64,000 nucleotides of DNA from Plotosus lineatus (GCA_024760905.1 CM045732.1:50204496-50268495), one strand, 5' to 3'; shown: positions 23,561 through 38,058, numbered from the stretch's first letter. The notes: generated by a model not told the origin, from the sequence alone. Numbers and translations: made by a program.

Positions 23561-24429
23561 CCCATTGAATAACAATAATAATAATAATAATAATAGAAAA
23601 ATATAACACAGATTAAGCACAATGACGTTATGCATTTTTAAAAATACAGTACATATATATAAATATACAGTTGCATTAGGTTGGTATGGTCAGCATTTTA
23701 AACTGCTGGTAATTTCTGATGGTTCTGTATGTGTTTTAGTACCAGTGGGGTCTGGGAACCCCCAGGGGTTTATGAAGCATAGCAAGGGGATTAACATTTT
23801 TTCAGTTTAACTGCATGGCTGAAATATTGAAACTCACAAACTATAAATAGCACTATTGTAGTCAGTGGTTACATCTAAGACCCGAATATCACTGTTCACA
23901 ATTTGAGTATTAATTCTTCACCTCAGTGTTTAACTCAAATCACCACAGTCAAAGGCTCTTATTATTCCTGTAGTTCTTAATGAATGTGGAGAATTCATAC
24001 ACCAAGAACTTAAAAAAGGAAGCATATCACTTGGCATTTTCAACTGCTCACTAAATAGGCATGATATTATTCAGATGGTTTGTATAAATGCTTTGCTTTT
24101 GTTAATTATGACACCAATGACTGACTGGGTTTCCAAAAACTCACAAGATTACATTACATTGTGTTCTTCATTCAGATGTTCTTGTGTAGATCAGATGTAG
24201 GGGGGAGGACTAGAAACCCTGGGCAGGTCAACAAGGGACAACAGGAAGGTGAAATAAATTTAATTCTAACTTTAAGACTGTTTTCCTCCACCAACACAGA
24301 CAGAGTGTTTCTGAAATCACAAGAGCTTGTGTTTTCGTATCCCGGCCATATTGGCGCTGGACTAATATTTATGAGACTGTTTACTCTGTATTTGGAACCT
24401 CCAAGACATCCAGGCATTTCAACTTTGTC

Positions 24430-25105
24430 TATCGGGTGGCACCATAGCTTTGATTCACAGACTCGGCAGGGGGGCAGTGGCAGCCTAGTGGTGTAGGGCG
24501 CTGGATCGCTGATCCTAAGCTTGGGGGTTTGAGTCCCACTTTCCACAAGGTTGTCACTGTCCCCTGAGTGCAGCTCAGGTTTATCAAAGGCCAGTCATGT
24601 CTCTCACTGTCTATGGTGAGAGGTTTGTGTAAAAGTACCATTGCTGACTTTCGACAAGAGTAGGCTGCAAAGCCGTCAGTCTGTTTCCGCCCTGCGATGG
24701 CCTGGCGAGCTGTCCAGGGTGTACTCTGCCCTCGCCCAGATTCGGCTGGGATAGGTGGATAGGTGGATAGGATAGGACCCTAATTAGGATTAAGCGGTTA
24801 TAGATGAATTCGGCAGGGGTGTTTTTGTATGAAGTTTGAATGTTCTCCTCAAGCGTACATGGGTTTCATCCATGTTCCCGGGTTCTATTGACGGTCAAAG
24901 AACATGCACAGTAGGCTAACTGTCTATTCCAAATTGCTCTTAGGTGATGGTGTGAGTGCGAATGGTTGTGTGTGTTGGCCATGAGATGGACTGGTGAACT
25001 GTTCAGAGTGCACCCCACTTTTGCCCAGGGTTGGCTGAGATAATCTCCAGCACATACCTGTGACCCTGGTAGAAATAAGCAGTTCAGAAAATGAATGTTT
25101 ATGTG
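24430..25105 (+). mobile_element. DANA/Mermaid-like SINE split by another SINE
   Basis: Head 24430-24472 (CGGGTGGCACCATAGCTTTGATTCACAG) and body plus tail 24820-25105 (GTGTTTTTGTATGAAGTTTG...AAATAAGCAGTTCAG) are one SINE, interrupted by the element at 24473-24809. Confidence 0.75.
24473..24809 (+). mobile_element. tRNA-SINE (GGCAGTGGTGG family) inserted into a SINE
   Basis: GGCAGTGGCAGCCTAGTGG head, a B-box-like GGTTTGAGTCC, and a CTAATTAGGATTAAGCGGTT tail. A 10-bp target duplication TCGGCAGGGG lies at 24463-24472 and 24810-24819. Confidence 0.85.
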
Positions 25106-25914
25106 TGAGCAGAGTCTTGTGAGTTTTGCATGTTTCTTGGTCTTTACCCTTTTCCTGGTCTCTTATGAAATATTGCTGGTGAATATGTGTCTCTGGAGTG
25201 CCAGAATCTATTTATTATTTCAGTCAGAGAGCAACAGATTATATATGCATTCAGGAGAGACATCTGTTTAACACTGATCAGGCAAAACCTAGTTGATGTG
25301 CAAGTCTGCAATTACCTTCAAATTGGATGTGAATGTGACTTGAATGCTGCTTCTCAGTGTTGACGGAGTATTAAACAATAGCAAATGTGATTTGTTTGAT
25401 GGTTGATTCTGAAAAAAATATAATTACTATTGCTATATATGGTCATGACCCTTCATTATCACTAAACAGCACTAAAGAGTTCATCGTTCCCCATTACAAA
25501 AATGGAATTACACCATCTATTATCCAGCAAGGTGCCCTGCCAGCCCATTTTGTGTCATTAATGGGGCTCCATTTGGGAGACCTGTAGAACCATGACTACA
25601 AAGGTTTGGGGAAAATCATGACCTTTGTATAGTTCATTCTCATTTGAGTTCATTTTAGCAAGTCGGACATATTTTAGTCCTCAATTCATGGATAATATTG
25701 TTTTAACCGTATTCATGATGTCGACGTCAATTAAAAAGGTAGCTCAGAAATCAATTTTAAAATCTGTTTGAATAACTGGATTAGAAGTATGCCTCCTCTT
25801 TAGACTCTCTAGATAAAAGTGCTTGCATAAAAAAATTAATAAGTTTAGGTCGACCACTAGTTTTCAAATCTGCCTCACTTTGTAGTAACTGTCATAGTGC
25901 CAAATAGATGGGGG

Positions 25915-26355
25915 CATTTATTCATCTTCTGAAACACTTAATCCTAATTAGGGTTGTGGGGAAGCCGGCGCCCCGTCTCAGCCAACTCTGGGCAAGGGTA
26001 GGGTACACCCTGAACAGCTCCCCAGACCATCGCAGGGCAGAAACACACTGTCGGCCATGTAGCTGCTCTTGACGAAAGTCAGCAATGATTCTTTTACATA
26101 AACCTCTCACCGTAGATAGTGAGAGACCTGGGGGACAGTATTGGTGGCCCGGTGGTAGAATGCTAGATTACTGATCCCAAGGTCAGAGGTTCAAGCCCCA
26201 CTATCACGGGGTTGTCACTGATGTGCCCCTAACTGGGCTATTAAAGGCCAGTCATGTCTCTCACTGCCTGAGGTGGAAGGCTGTAAAAGAATCATTGCTG
26301 TGATCCATAAAGAGAAGGCTGCATTTCCATCAGCATGTTTCTGCCCTGCGATGGC
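25915..26355. mobile_element. Two SINE fragments of the GGCAGTGGTGG family in opposite orientation
   Basis: 25915-26115 is a 5'-truncated - strand copy (tail TCTGAAACACTTAATCCTAATTAGG). 26130-26355 is a 3'-truncated + strand copy (head TTGGTGGCCCGGTGG, ending at TTTCTGCCCTGCGATGGC). They meet nearly back to back, heads together. 25110-25910 holds nothing I recognise. Confidence 0.75.
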
Positions 26356-26737
26356 AAGACCAGGGATTTCTGGCTTCAATGTTTAGTGTGAGGCTGGTTG
26401 AAATGGCTCAGAAACCTTACAAATGTAATGTCCGTCATTGTGGAATTGCCCTGATGTAAATGCAGACTCTTCGAACATGAACAATTGTTTCAGTTAAACA
26501 TTTTGTTAACCTTTTTTGTGAATACACCCTAAATTCCCACAAGGCCACACATAAAATACAGTAGCAGCACTTTAAATCAAATTGATATTGTAACGCATAT
26601 TTCATGTTTACTGTGGAAAAATAGTTTTATGCATATTCAGCACATACTTTAAATATAAAATGCATAATTAAGGTAAAAATTAGACCGATACTGTACATGC
26701 TAGCTAATTTAACATTGAAAATTATTTGTCTTTTTAA

Positions 26738-27085
26738 TTTGATTTTCTAAACCACTTCATCCTTTATTAGGTTTACAGGAAGACTGGAGCCCATCACAGC
26801 CTGCTGTGACCGAAGAGAAGATACATCCAGACCATTGCAGGGCCAACACAGACACACAACCTTTCACACTCATACTTTACCGTTTACACCTAGAAGCATT
26901 CAAGATTATCCAATAAGCCGAATGTTCATATCTTTGAGTTGAGAGAGGAAACCAGAGGATCCTGAAGAAACCCATGCGAGTACAAACGAGAACATTCAAG
27001 CTCTACACAGATCCGCCCTCACTGGGCACAGGGCTCAAACCCAGAACCTAAGTTCGATGTGCGAACTACAACAACACTGTTCCAT
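26738..27085 (-). mobile_element. Old DANA/Mermaid-like SINE
   Basis: Diverged copy: GATTTTCTAAACCACTTCATCC tail on the + strand, then GAGGAAACCAGAGGATCCTG and GAGAACATTCAAGCTCTACAC. Boundaries are approximate. Confidence 0.65.
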
Positions 27086-27334
27086 GCTCATTAAAAATCA
27101 ATAATTCATAAATCAGAATCAGCAATTCTAAAGGCTCCCAGAAGCACAGAATTTTTCATAGCATTAAAATATTAAGTCTTTTTGATTTGGTCCATCAAAA
27201 AGTTAAATTTAGACGTTTCAGTGATGCAAGCCCCATATTCACTGATTGACAAAGTTTACAACAAATTTCATGTCAATAGAGTAAACAAATTTCTCTAGTT
27301 TAAATAATATATTTAGAGTTGAGCAAGCGCCAAA

Positions 27335-27612
27335 AAGTTTATGGGTTCAAGTCCTGGCTCCGGCGTTTTTGTGTGAAGTTTGAACATTCACCTCACGCTT
27401 GGTTTCTTCCCACAGTCCAAAGACATGCACAGTAGGCTAACTGGCTGCTCCAAATTGCCCCTAGGTGTGTGTGTGTGTGTGTGTGTGTTGCCCTGCAATG
27501 TTATGGTGAGCTATTTAGGGTGTATCATGCCTTTGCCCAGTATCTGAGATAGGCTGAGTCTCCCTGTGGCCCCATTAGGAATTAGGATAGGATTAGCAAT
27601 TTGGTCAGTGAT
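27335..27612 (+). mobile_element. DANA/Mermaid-like SINE fragment with (TG)n
   Basis: TTTTTGTGTGAAGTTTGAACATTC, CCACAGTCCAAAGACATGCACAG and a (GT) run at 27466-27488, ending in a diverged L2-like tail. The tRNA-like head is incomplete. Confidence 0.65.
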
Positions 27613-27924
27613 GATTGTTTGTTAACTTTGATGAAAAAATGTTTACATTCCATGATGCTTGAGGCCAATGTTAACCTTACCTATATCTCTTGATATATCC
27701 AAATTTTTTTATCTCATAAAGCTTTTGCCCCGGTTTTGATGTGAAGGATAAGGTTTTGTCCTCTACAATGCTAAGCCTTGTACTGTTGAACACATCACTA
27801 TGGCCTCTGCGTGGTGCTCTTCTGATAGAAATCCCTCGTCGCTCATCATTTCTTTTAATTGTTGGTATTTGGCGCCACCTGCTGAGCAGATCACATACTA
27901 CTCCATTGAAAAATTATTGACCGG

Positions 27925-28185
27925 TTCATTTATTCCTTCATTTTCTGAACCGCTTAATCCTAATAAGGGTCATCTCAACATACTCTGAGCGAGGGCAGAA
28001 ACAAGCTATTCTTTATGAAATTCAGCAATGGTGCTTTGACATGAACCTCTCACCATAGAAATGGCCAGCCTATGATATCCCAGTTAGCTGCACTGGGGGG
28101 ACAGCAGTGACAATCGTTTACAGTGGGGCTTGAACCCACAACCGCGTGATTGGTAATCCAGAACCTTACCACCACTGCCCCAGTT
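27925..28185 (-). mobile_element. tRNA-SINE (GGCAGTGGTGG family), internally deleted
   Basis: TCATTTTCTGAACCGCTTAATCC tail at the left and ACCACTGCCCCAG head at the right. The block between the tail and the GACGGC/CTGCCC region is shortened. Confidence 0.75.
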
Positions 28186-28229
28186 TACACACTGTATTCC
28201 TCATAGTATTTTATTTCACATGAAATATT

Positions 28230-28371
28230 GTAAAAATGAGCAGCACGGTTCGCCTCACAGGAAGAAGGTCCTGGGTTCGATTCCCAGCTCGGGTGTTTCT
28301 GTGTGGATTTTGCATGTTCTCGCCATGTTTTACAGGGTTGTATCCAGGTACTCTGGTTTTCCAAATCACCC

Positions 28372-28417
<46 letters not shown>

Positions 28418-28555
28418 ATAGTTGTATATGTGTTGGCCCGGCAGTAGTGGCGAGCTGTTCAAAGTGTACTCAGTTTCACCCAGAGTCGACTGAGATGGAC
28501 GCCAGCCTCCTCATGATCGTAATCAGGATTCAGCAGCTTCGAAAAATAATGAAAG
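28230..28555 (+). mobile_element. DANA/Mermaid-like SINE with (TG)n insert
   Basis: AGCACGGTTCGCCTCACAGG head, B box GGTTCGATTCC, TGTGTGGATTTTGCATGTTCTCGCC body, a (TG)n run at 28377-28415, and the L2-type tail AATCAGGATTCAGCAGCTTCG. Confidence 0.75.
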
Positions 28556-28587
28556 AATCACACTAAGGGCATAGTTTGGTTTGTCCA

Positions 28588-28810
28588 AAAGGCAGTAGTG
28601 GCTCAGTAATAGAGGCTCTGAGTGACAGATCCAAAGGTTGGGGGTTCATGCCCCAGTAGAACCAAACTATCACTGTTGCGCCCTTGAGCAAGGCCTATAA
28701 CCCTCAGTTGCCCATGCTGTATAATATATAAAATCCAGCAGGAAGAGAAACAAGTCCACACAGGGATCATGTGATGTGTATGGACTGCTATGAGAAGTAA
28801 AGCAGAGTAG
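28588..28810 (+). mobile_element. tRNA-derived SINE, third type (GAGCAAGGCC family)
   Basis: Head GGCAGTAGTGGCTCAGTAATAGAGGC with GGGGGTTCATGCCCC as B box, then GCGCCCTTGAGCAAGGCCTATAACCC. This body differs from the other SINEs of the window and is familiar from other teleost SINEs (memory). Confidence 0.6.
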
Positions 28811-29086
28811 CACATAAGTCAAAATTGCATATAAAAGCAGCAACGTCGATTTTTTTTTGGTGGGTCTTTGTCGATTTTACACCTAATGATCAACACCCCC
28901 ATGCAATCCATCCTGCTGCCTTATGTCTTTGTTTTTTGTTGGTGACATGGGCAATACCTATCACGCATTAGGAGCATGGTCATCCATCTTCTTGGGCTTT
29001 ACACCCACGCACTGGGTAGAAGGGTGATTGGGGGCGCGCCAGTGTCCCAATCAGAGCTACATTCAGTCATTAGGATTACAAACCGA

Positions 29087-29089
<3 letters not shown>

Positions 29090-29149
<60 letters not shown>
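29090..29149. repeat. (TG)n microsatellite
   Basis: About 30 perfect TG units. The region 29150-31600 next to it is low in recognisable repeats. Confidence 0.95.
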
Positions 29150-29150
<1 letters not shown>

Positions 29151-30550
29151 ATTATTTTAATACATTTCCAGTGAAAAGCTCCACTCCATGTATAGTCCAA
29201 AATGTTCAGCATGTATGATATGATCAGTGGAAGTCTGGCTTAGAATGGGAATGCATGTGAAGGGGTCAATATAAGAACTTACAAAGCTCTGCGCATCTGA
29301 TAAAATTACTTTATTTCTATACAAATGAACTGCATGCAATCATTAGGCCTGATCATAGCTCCCTAAATTTATAAATGTTCCCTTTACAGCGCTTTCTAGT
29401 TATAAACCTAATGCAATGTCCACAGAGAGGGTCTGTTATATATTTATCTAAGTTTCTTGTTTATTTGTTTGTTTGTTTATTTATTTATCTTTAACCTATT
29501 TAGTTTTGCTCTAATTTTCATATTTGTGTGATTGGTGAGGAAGCTTTCTGTAGAGGGTCAGCTGTTAGGGAAAACCACGCCCCAGGAATGGTGTGCATAT
29601 GTGACCCGAACACCTACGGACTCTCCTCCAGCAAACAAACGTTTTCTGGTCCAATCTCCAAGCTCTCTTCGAAACCTCATTCATTATCATAACAATTTCC
29701 TTTCTGAGGATGTGTAGAGGTGGGAACAAGCATACTGTCTGATTTATTCAGTTGCTCTCGCAGAGTAGGAAATGTATAGGACTGCTTCTAATCTTATAGA
29801 TCTCTGGAAGTGTGTGGTTCGGTGTGGTGTGTGGGTTGACTGAATGTGTGCAGGCAGCAGGAGCAGGAAGGCCTAGAGTTGCAACATTTGGTGGAAATTT
29901 GTAGTTGTATTAACCAAACAGCCAGTGAAGGATTGAGAGAGCCTCAAGTCAGATACTGGTAAGTGTTAAACTAAGTTGTTCATAACTTTGGTGTGTAATA
30001 TGTACAGATAAATGTTTGTCCGACTGCTGGCAAATCCATGATGGTAATGTTATCATTATAGATTTAAGTCAATATGTCTGTTTTAGTCCAAGTTGTATAA
30101 AATATATGTTGCATTATTTTGTATTGGTATTAAATCAAGAAATAAGGAGTCTATCGTCTCCATAGATACGGCAATATTTAGCAGTTAATATATTGTAAGG
30201 TCATACAACACATAAATACAATTCAAAATTTTAATATTTAAATGATTACAATAAACATCATTAGTTAAACTGTAATAAATCTTTATAAATAAAGTCAGAA
30301 TATAAATTAGAACTTTAAAAAAATAATAATTTCACCAACTTGGAGGTTTTTAGTCCAGACAGTGGTGTTTTGGGGCCCAATGGGTCTATATACAAAAAAA
30401 CCCTGCAATAGTCTGGTGTGTAATGAAAAGGAATAATCTATTTTAAAGAAATCTTTCTGACATTTGATTAATCGGTGTGCTCAGGGGTTGACAGACCCCC
30501 ATGCAGCACCACAGCGCACGCAAACAAAACGGGTGGTGAAACATGGCGTG

Positions 30551-30559
30551 GCGTGGGCG
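30551..30559 (+). promoter_or_regulatory. Perfect EGR/Krox20 binding 9-mer
   Basis: GCGTGGGCG is the full consensus site of EGR zinc fingers. It lies 3.1 kb upstream of the egr2 ATG in a stretch free of recognised repeats and next to GC-rich GGCATGAGGGGCATGGGAGGGGC. Krox20 is known to act on its own enhancer; that this site is used is inference. Confidence 0.4.
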
Positions 30560-31639
30560 TACAGGGCATGAGGGGCATGGGAGGGGCACAGAAGGCTGGG
30601 GGTTGTGAATGCTGGTCAAAAATTCAAACAAAACAAACTAAAATATAGATTTTATGAAGTAAAAATTATAGAAATTAGTCAAATTAAACCAATAGCCTCG
30701 AGATATTTATGTATTTTTCATTATATGGATCATTTTCACATAGAACAAAACATGCTTTCATTGATGTAATTTATTTATAATCCCTGCAATTTAGTACCCT
30801 TTAGCTTTTATATCAGCTATTAACTATTACACATCCTATTCTGATAGATTAAAATAGAAATCTAAAAGTGAATCTGGCAACTCAGACACAATAGGAATAC
30901 ATTTTTGTGCCTGTGGGTGTGAAACAAAGGACAAGGACATAGAGTGGGATTGAAGCTCTGCCCCCAGCTATGTTGAAGCAGGCAAACTTGAATCTAAACT
31001 GCCTCACTATTTGAGATATAAAGTACAAAACAGGATGTGTATAACAAAAACCTATCTGTATGTCATGTACTATGAACTGTTCACAATTTGTCCATTACAG
31101 AAATAGCCAGGCACTTCTTCAAAACTTCAAAATCCATAATGTATGTGCCAGCCTCAGATTTAGCCTATAATTTGAAATGCATGTGAAATACTTGGACAGC
31201 CCACTATCATGTGACGACATGATAACACAGAGACAGACTTTAAAAAAAAATGTATAAGGATTTTAAAAACTCATGATTTTCAGATTAGCCCTTTATCAGT
31301 ACTTCAGCATCTCATGACAGGAGGGGATGACAGGAGGGAAATTGATGTGGTGTGTATTTAGGCGTGGGGAGACAAATTCTCATTAGTGAACTGCCATCAC
31401 ACACAGTGTGTATACACCATCACATTTATCTATGAGTGACGTGGTTCTCTAATTACTAGGTTTCCCAACTTGCCATAATTCAAGCTCCTCTGTCTCACAC
31501 AGCCATGCAGATACATATAAAAATCAGATAAATAAAAATGTATTATTGAGAAAAGGACAGGGAGGTAGATCAGACAAAGGCTACTTGTGAAACTGGTTGC
31601 TTCACTCTAGGTTGTGTGAAGACTTTATGAAGACATGCA

Positions 31640-31659
31640 TGCATGTGCACGCGCGCACG

Positions 31660-31704
<45 letters not shown>

Positions 31705-31777
31705 GTGGGTGGGTGTGTGTGTGAGAAAGAGCGAGAGAGAGAGAGAGAGGGGTGAGAGAGAGAGAGAGAGAGGAAGA

Positions 31778-31855
<78 letters not shown>
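31640..31855. repeat. Compound (TG)n/(GA)n/(TG)n satellite, about 215 bp
   Basis: ACGCGCGCACGCATG, (TG)n, GAGGGTGGG, a GA-rich block with GGGGTGAGAG, then about 37 TG units. It is a purine-pyrimidine alternating tract able to form Z-DNA. Confidence 0.92.
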
Positions 31856-31858
<3 letters not shown>

Positions 31859-32509
31859 TCTGAGAAGCTAGGCGCACACAGGAGCTTGGTAGGGAGAAGG
31901 TAGTAGAGCAGCAAACTGTAGGAGAGCCTCAGCTTTGGCTGAGAATACACGGAGAAGGGGCTGTTCTCTTGTGTGGGTGGCTTTAAAATTAGGCCTCAAT
32001 CACAAGTACAGCAACTGTTCGATTGCTCACCCTGCCACTGATGAAAATAGATCATGGTGGCAGAAAAACAAAGCATGACGACAAGGGGTTTGATGCTATG
32101 TCAGAGATACTGTATGTAAAGTGTCTTTCTGCCAGCTGAAGGAGGAAAGGAGAAGGAAGTTTGCATTATTGAATTGATGCATGGGTGTACAATCACTCAC
32201 AAATCTATCTGGAGTACATTAAAGGTTTCCAAACTTCCCCGTGCATCTTTCCCATTGTTTCTGTTATGGCAGCATCACAAGAATACTAATCAAACACTGG
32301 GAAACAGGGGAAAATCTCAAGAAAACATTTGTACATGGGTTTCCCCTCATGTGTCAGATGAGACATCTGTATTGTTACAATGAAAGTTCTCCAGCAACTG
32401 GAATGGTCCCACAAAAGCAGAATATGAAGCATTTAAAATAAGGGGGGAAAATTAACTGCTTTATACACTGCCCACTTTTTTTTTTTTTTTTATTTTACGA
32501 GATCTAAGC

Positions 32510-32812
32510 AGTCCAGCACAGTTTGCATGTCCACCTCACAGCAAGAAGATCCTGAGTTTGAATCCCAGACTGAGACATTTCCATGTGAAGTTTTCATGTT
32601 CTTTGTATGCTTGCATGGGTTTACTCCAAGCACTTTGGTTTCCTCCAACAGTCCAAAAATCTGCACATTCGGGCAACTGACTGTTCCAAATTGCCCATAG
32701 GTGTGAGTGTTTGTGCAAAGCTGTTCATGTTGTACCCTGCCTTCACCCAGTGTCGGCTAAGATAGGTTCCAGCCTCTGCATAACCCTTATAGGATTGTTC
32801 AGCAAATGAGTG
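32510..32812 (+). mobile_element. DANA/Mermaid-like SINE
   Basis: CAGTTTGCATGTCCACCTCACAGCAAGAAGATCC head, GTGAAGTTTTCATGTTC and CCAACAGTCCAAAAATCTGCACA body, ending AATGAGTGAATGAGTG. A (TG)n run follows at 32882-32921. Confidence 0.7.
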
Positions 32813-32879
32813 AATGAGTGAGAGAGAGCTCGACTGTCTCTGAAACTATACATTTTTACCTACTATACCATCCACATAT

Positions 32880-32922
<43 letters not shown>

Positions 32923-33413
32923 TCTACACAATACAGTACAAGAATTCCACACACGCACACATATTTTATTTCCTTTTAGAATAAAAATAGATATTTTGCC
33001 CTGTTTTAATTATACCATTGTTTATTGGGGAAGCTGAGCTGTGGGTTACTTTTTATTGTGGCCATGACGTTACAGTTGGTGTTCACCACAACGCGCCATT
33101 TTACTGTGTCGAGTTTCCCGGATGTACCATTTTAGAGCAACAGGGCGTGTTCAGGCCGCCGGATAGGGTCCATCTATGGGCGTGACCTGACCGGAATTCC
33201 TGATTTCGATGAGGAAAGTTGGCCGCGCGTTTCTCGTGAATCTGCAGAGAAACTGCCTCAAACATCTCTGAAAGTGACCCATAAATCAGGCAACCCACAG
33301 ACATGACCCGGTGTCCGTAAAAATATGAACCTAGCTTGTTTTTTTTTTTTTTAATTCCCTCAGTCGTGTCACAGTGCAACCTATTAACTGCACACCCTTC
33401 TTTTATCTCATGT

Positions 33414-33435
33414 CCTTTTATGGTCAATGACGTAA
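33414..33435 (+). promoter_or_regulatory. egr2: CArG box and CRE-like site upstream of egr2
   Basis: CCTTTTATGG at 33414-33423 is a perfect CC(A/T)6GG serum response element. TGACGTAA at 33428-33435 is a CRE/ATF-like site only five bases away. Both lie about 250 bp upstream of the ATG, with a TATA-like TATTTAAG at about 33553. SRE plus CRE is the usual layout of immediate-early EGR promoters. Confidence 0.55.
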
Positions 33436-33669
33436 CTTATATTCAAAGCCTCCTTGAAATGCCTACAAACGCGCGAGCCTGAGTTATCCACTGTACCGGC
33501 GGGTAACTGAAGGCTGCGAATTCATAATAGAGCGGCGAGCAGTTCATCATACGTATTTAAGATATATCATAAATTCAAAAATAATTTTTTTTTCGTTGTA
33601 GTTTTTATGTTTAAATAATAATGTTTGTTTAAGCCTGAAGCTTTGAGGGCAGTTTTGCAGTCATTTAAA

Positions 33670-35179
<1,510 letters not shown>

Positions 35180-35845
35180 GAAATAAACAGCCTTCTGAAC
35201 ACTAAGAGGCGAATGGAGCATGTTCACCACCTCGCAGCCCCAGACATCACAATGTCAAAATGGGTCCCAAATCATCTACTTATTTATCCAGGACATGCAG
35301 AAGGCTTGAAGAACATGTCATCCACACCTCCCGAACCCTGGTCTCGGAGTAGCCACGGTCCAGCACATTTTGCTGCCTTTCCTTCTCTAATTCAAGTAAT
35401 TCATATTTTAGAGTTGAAATGGGTACTAGAGCATAAAAAACAAAAACAACAAAAAAAAAACCCACTAAAATGTTCACAACAGTGGGCACTGTGCTCCATT
35501 ACCTCTATTGTAGAATATAGATTAACTCTTAAACAGGCTCAAGTGGAAAATAAATTGTAAACAAGAAATATTATTATATTTTCGAGTAAAGCATACTCAT
35601 TATTTTGAAGTCTTTTCCGTATTTTGGATTATATGAATCGTATCTCCCAGTATAAGTTGCCTTATTGAGATAATGAAAATAAGCGAAAGTCTGTAATATC
35701 TCCTGGTGCAGGTTGCCTGTTTAAAGGTTAATATTCAGTTATCATGTCCAGAAGGTTTGTTGCAGAGAAAAGGTTTGTTTAACCAGTCAGGGTACCTGGA
35801 AAATAGGGCCTGCTCAAACAATCTCATGTTCGCATTTTCAATAAA
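35180..35845 (+). other. egr2: Probable egr2 3' UTR with poly(A) signals
   Basis: AT-rich, non-repetitive sequence after the stop, with AATAAA at 35549 and 35840 (an earlier AATAAA lies about 12 bases after the stop). Which is used is not visible. 35846-36127 has nothing else recognisable. Confidence 0.5.
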
Positions 35846-36127
35846 TACATGAAGGTTGCCGACTGGGATATTTTCAGAAGCCCTGGAAATGTAATGCATA
35901 GAATATAAAGTCACGCTTAACTCGATATATTTGGATACAGCAAGATATGAGATGCAGTATTCAGCAATTAAATCAAGTTCCTAACAGCAGCAATCAAGAT
36001 TGCTTGCCTACTTATCCTTTAGATCTAGTTGGTTCACATGCCATTTTCATGTTTTTCAACCCAAATAGTTTACAAGATGCTACAGAAGCTGATAAGAAAT
36101 ACAAAGTGAGATAGTTATGTTTTCTTA

Positions 36128-36482
36128 GCACAGCAGGTGGCGTAGTGGTTAGCACATCCTCCTCACAGCAAGAAGGTTCTGGTTTCGATTACCAGCTGGG
36201 GCGTTTCTGTGTGGAGTTTGCATGTTGTCCCCATGCTTGTGTGGGTTTCCTCCGGGTACTCCAGTTTCCTCCCACGGTCCAAAAACATGCACAGTAGGTG
36301 AATTAACTGTTCCAACTCACCCCTGTTTATGAGTGTGAATGATTGTGTGAGTGTTGGGCCTGTGATGGTCTGGCAAGCTGTCCAGGGTGTACCCTGCCCT
36401 CAACAAGAGTCGACTGAGATGGATGCCAGCCTCCCTTCAACTCTAATTAGGATTAAGCGTTTCAGAAATTTAATTAATGAAT
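36128..36482 (+). mobile_element. DANA/Mermaid-like SINE, L2-type tail, near full length
   Basis: Head CAGGTGGCGTAGTGGTTAGC, B-box-like GGTTTCGATTACC, TGTGTGGAGTTTGCATGTTG, CCCACGGTCCAAAAACATGC and tail CTAATTAGGATTAAGCGTTTCAG then TTAATTAATGAATG. 36483-37358 shows only unique AT-rich sequence. Confidence 0.85.
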
Positions 36483-38058
36483 GTTTTCTTGGCATGTTAC
36501 AGATAAATAATTGACAGGCATCGCTGAGATGCCATGTTACATACTGGTTGGAAAAATCCCTAGTTTTGTGATTTGTTTAAATACAAGCTTTACCTAACTT
36601 CATTCCTATATACAGTACTGTATATATAAAATCCTTTATATACCATGTTACAATTGTGTAGAAAGAAAATGCAGAGCCTTTCATTACAGTATCTGCTTCT
36701 TTTTTTTTTCTCAAGCAGTTTTATTAATGTTCGTGTTGTTGTTCACACTTGGTCTGTAATTTATAATGAAAATGGGCACTTCTGCTAAAAAGGAAGCTCT
36801 GAAACGAGCATGTGCCTGGTAGGAAGTTGTATATAAAACATGATATAGTATGGTACTGTATGATTCCTGACCTGGCCTGAGACAACATATTGTATAAGTC
36901 TTATGTATGATACTGTTCATGCATTGCACATGATCAGGAAAGAAAACTTCTGCTGTTACAATTCCACTATTTCAGATCTGTATATTGTCTCTTAAGTCGA
37001 GATCCATTGTCTGTAACTGATAATTTCCTTTATAACCTTCACAAGTCACTGTACAGAATTAACTACTGCTTTTCGTAACCAGTTGGAGTAGCACTTACTG
37101 TACTATTTTACTGTGATTTTTTTTTTTTGTGATAACCTATTTGCTCTGTAAACAAAAGAAGTGGGCCCAGGTTATGCTCTGTGTTGTGAACCTGTAAATA
37201 ATTTAATACAGTGTAGATACGACGTCCATGCAGTGTTTCATATGGAAAAGTTTTAAAGGACTAGGCATTACATAGTCACCCCACAAGAGGCTTTCCTTTT
37301 CAGCCTACCACATCTTTAGGTAGGCTAAGATCTCATTTACCCCTGAATATTTCATATAAAGTGCATTCAAAATAATAGCAGTGGGTTTAAAAAAAGCGAA
37401 TAAAGATAAAAATCCTTATAATTGCTTTTATTTCCATACGCACAATTGGGAACATGACATATTCTATTCCGAATCTAAACATGAAGAAAAATATATCAAA
37501 TGTGTTATTCCTTTAAAGAGACTGAAGAAAAGTACGACAGAAATTAGACTGTTCAAACAGTGTCTGCTTTCTTCTTTACAAAGTCAAACATTCACTGGAA
37601 AAACTGTAAAATGTTGTAAGATTGTGTTTCCTTTGACTCACTGAATTAATGTTTATTTGTATAACCTCTGTTTCTAAGAGCTACTGTATATCTGTGTTGT
37701 GGAGTAAACCGACTTCTGGCACCTGTCAACAGGTTTTCCAGCCCAGGGTGATTGGACCACATTCCTCAGTTCTTGGTTTTTCCTCAGAAACTGCATTTTG
37801 GATTTCACCCCACAAGTTTTCTATTGGATTAAGGTCGGGTGATCAGCCTGGTCACTATGCCATCAATTTTGTTGGTCTGGAACCAGGATGTTGCCCGTTT
37901 ACCGGTGTGTTTAGGGTCGTTGTCTTGTTGGAACCAATTTCAAGGGCATTTCCTCTTCAGCATGAGGCAGCACGACCTCTTCAAGTGTTCTGATGTATTC
38001 AAACTGATCCATCATCCCTGGGATGCAATAAATAGGCCAGACACTGCAGTATGAGAAA

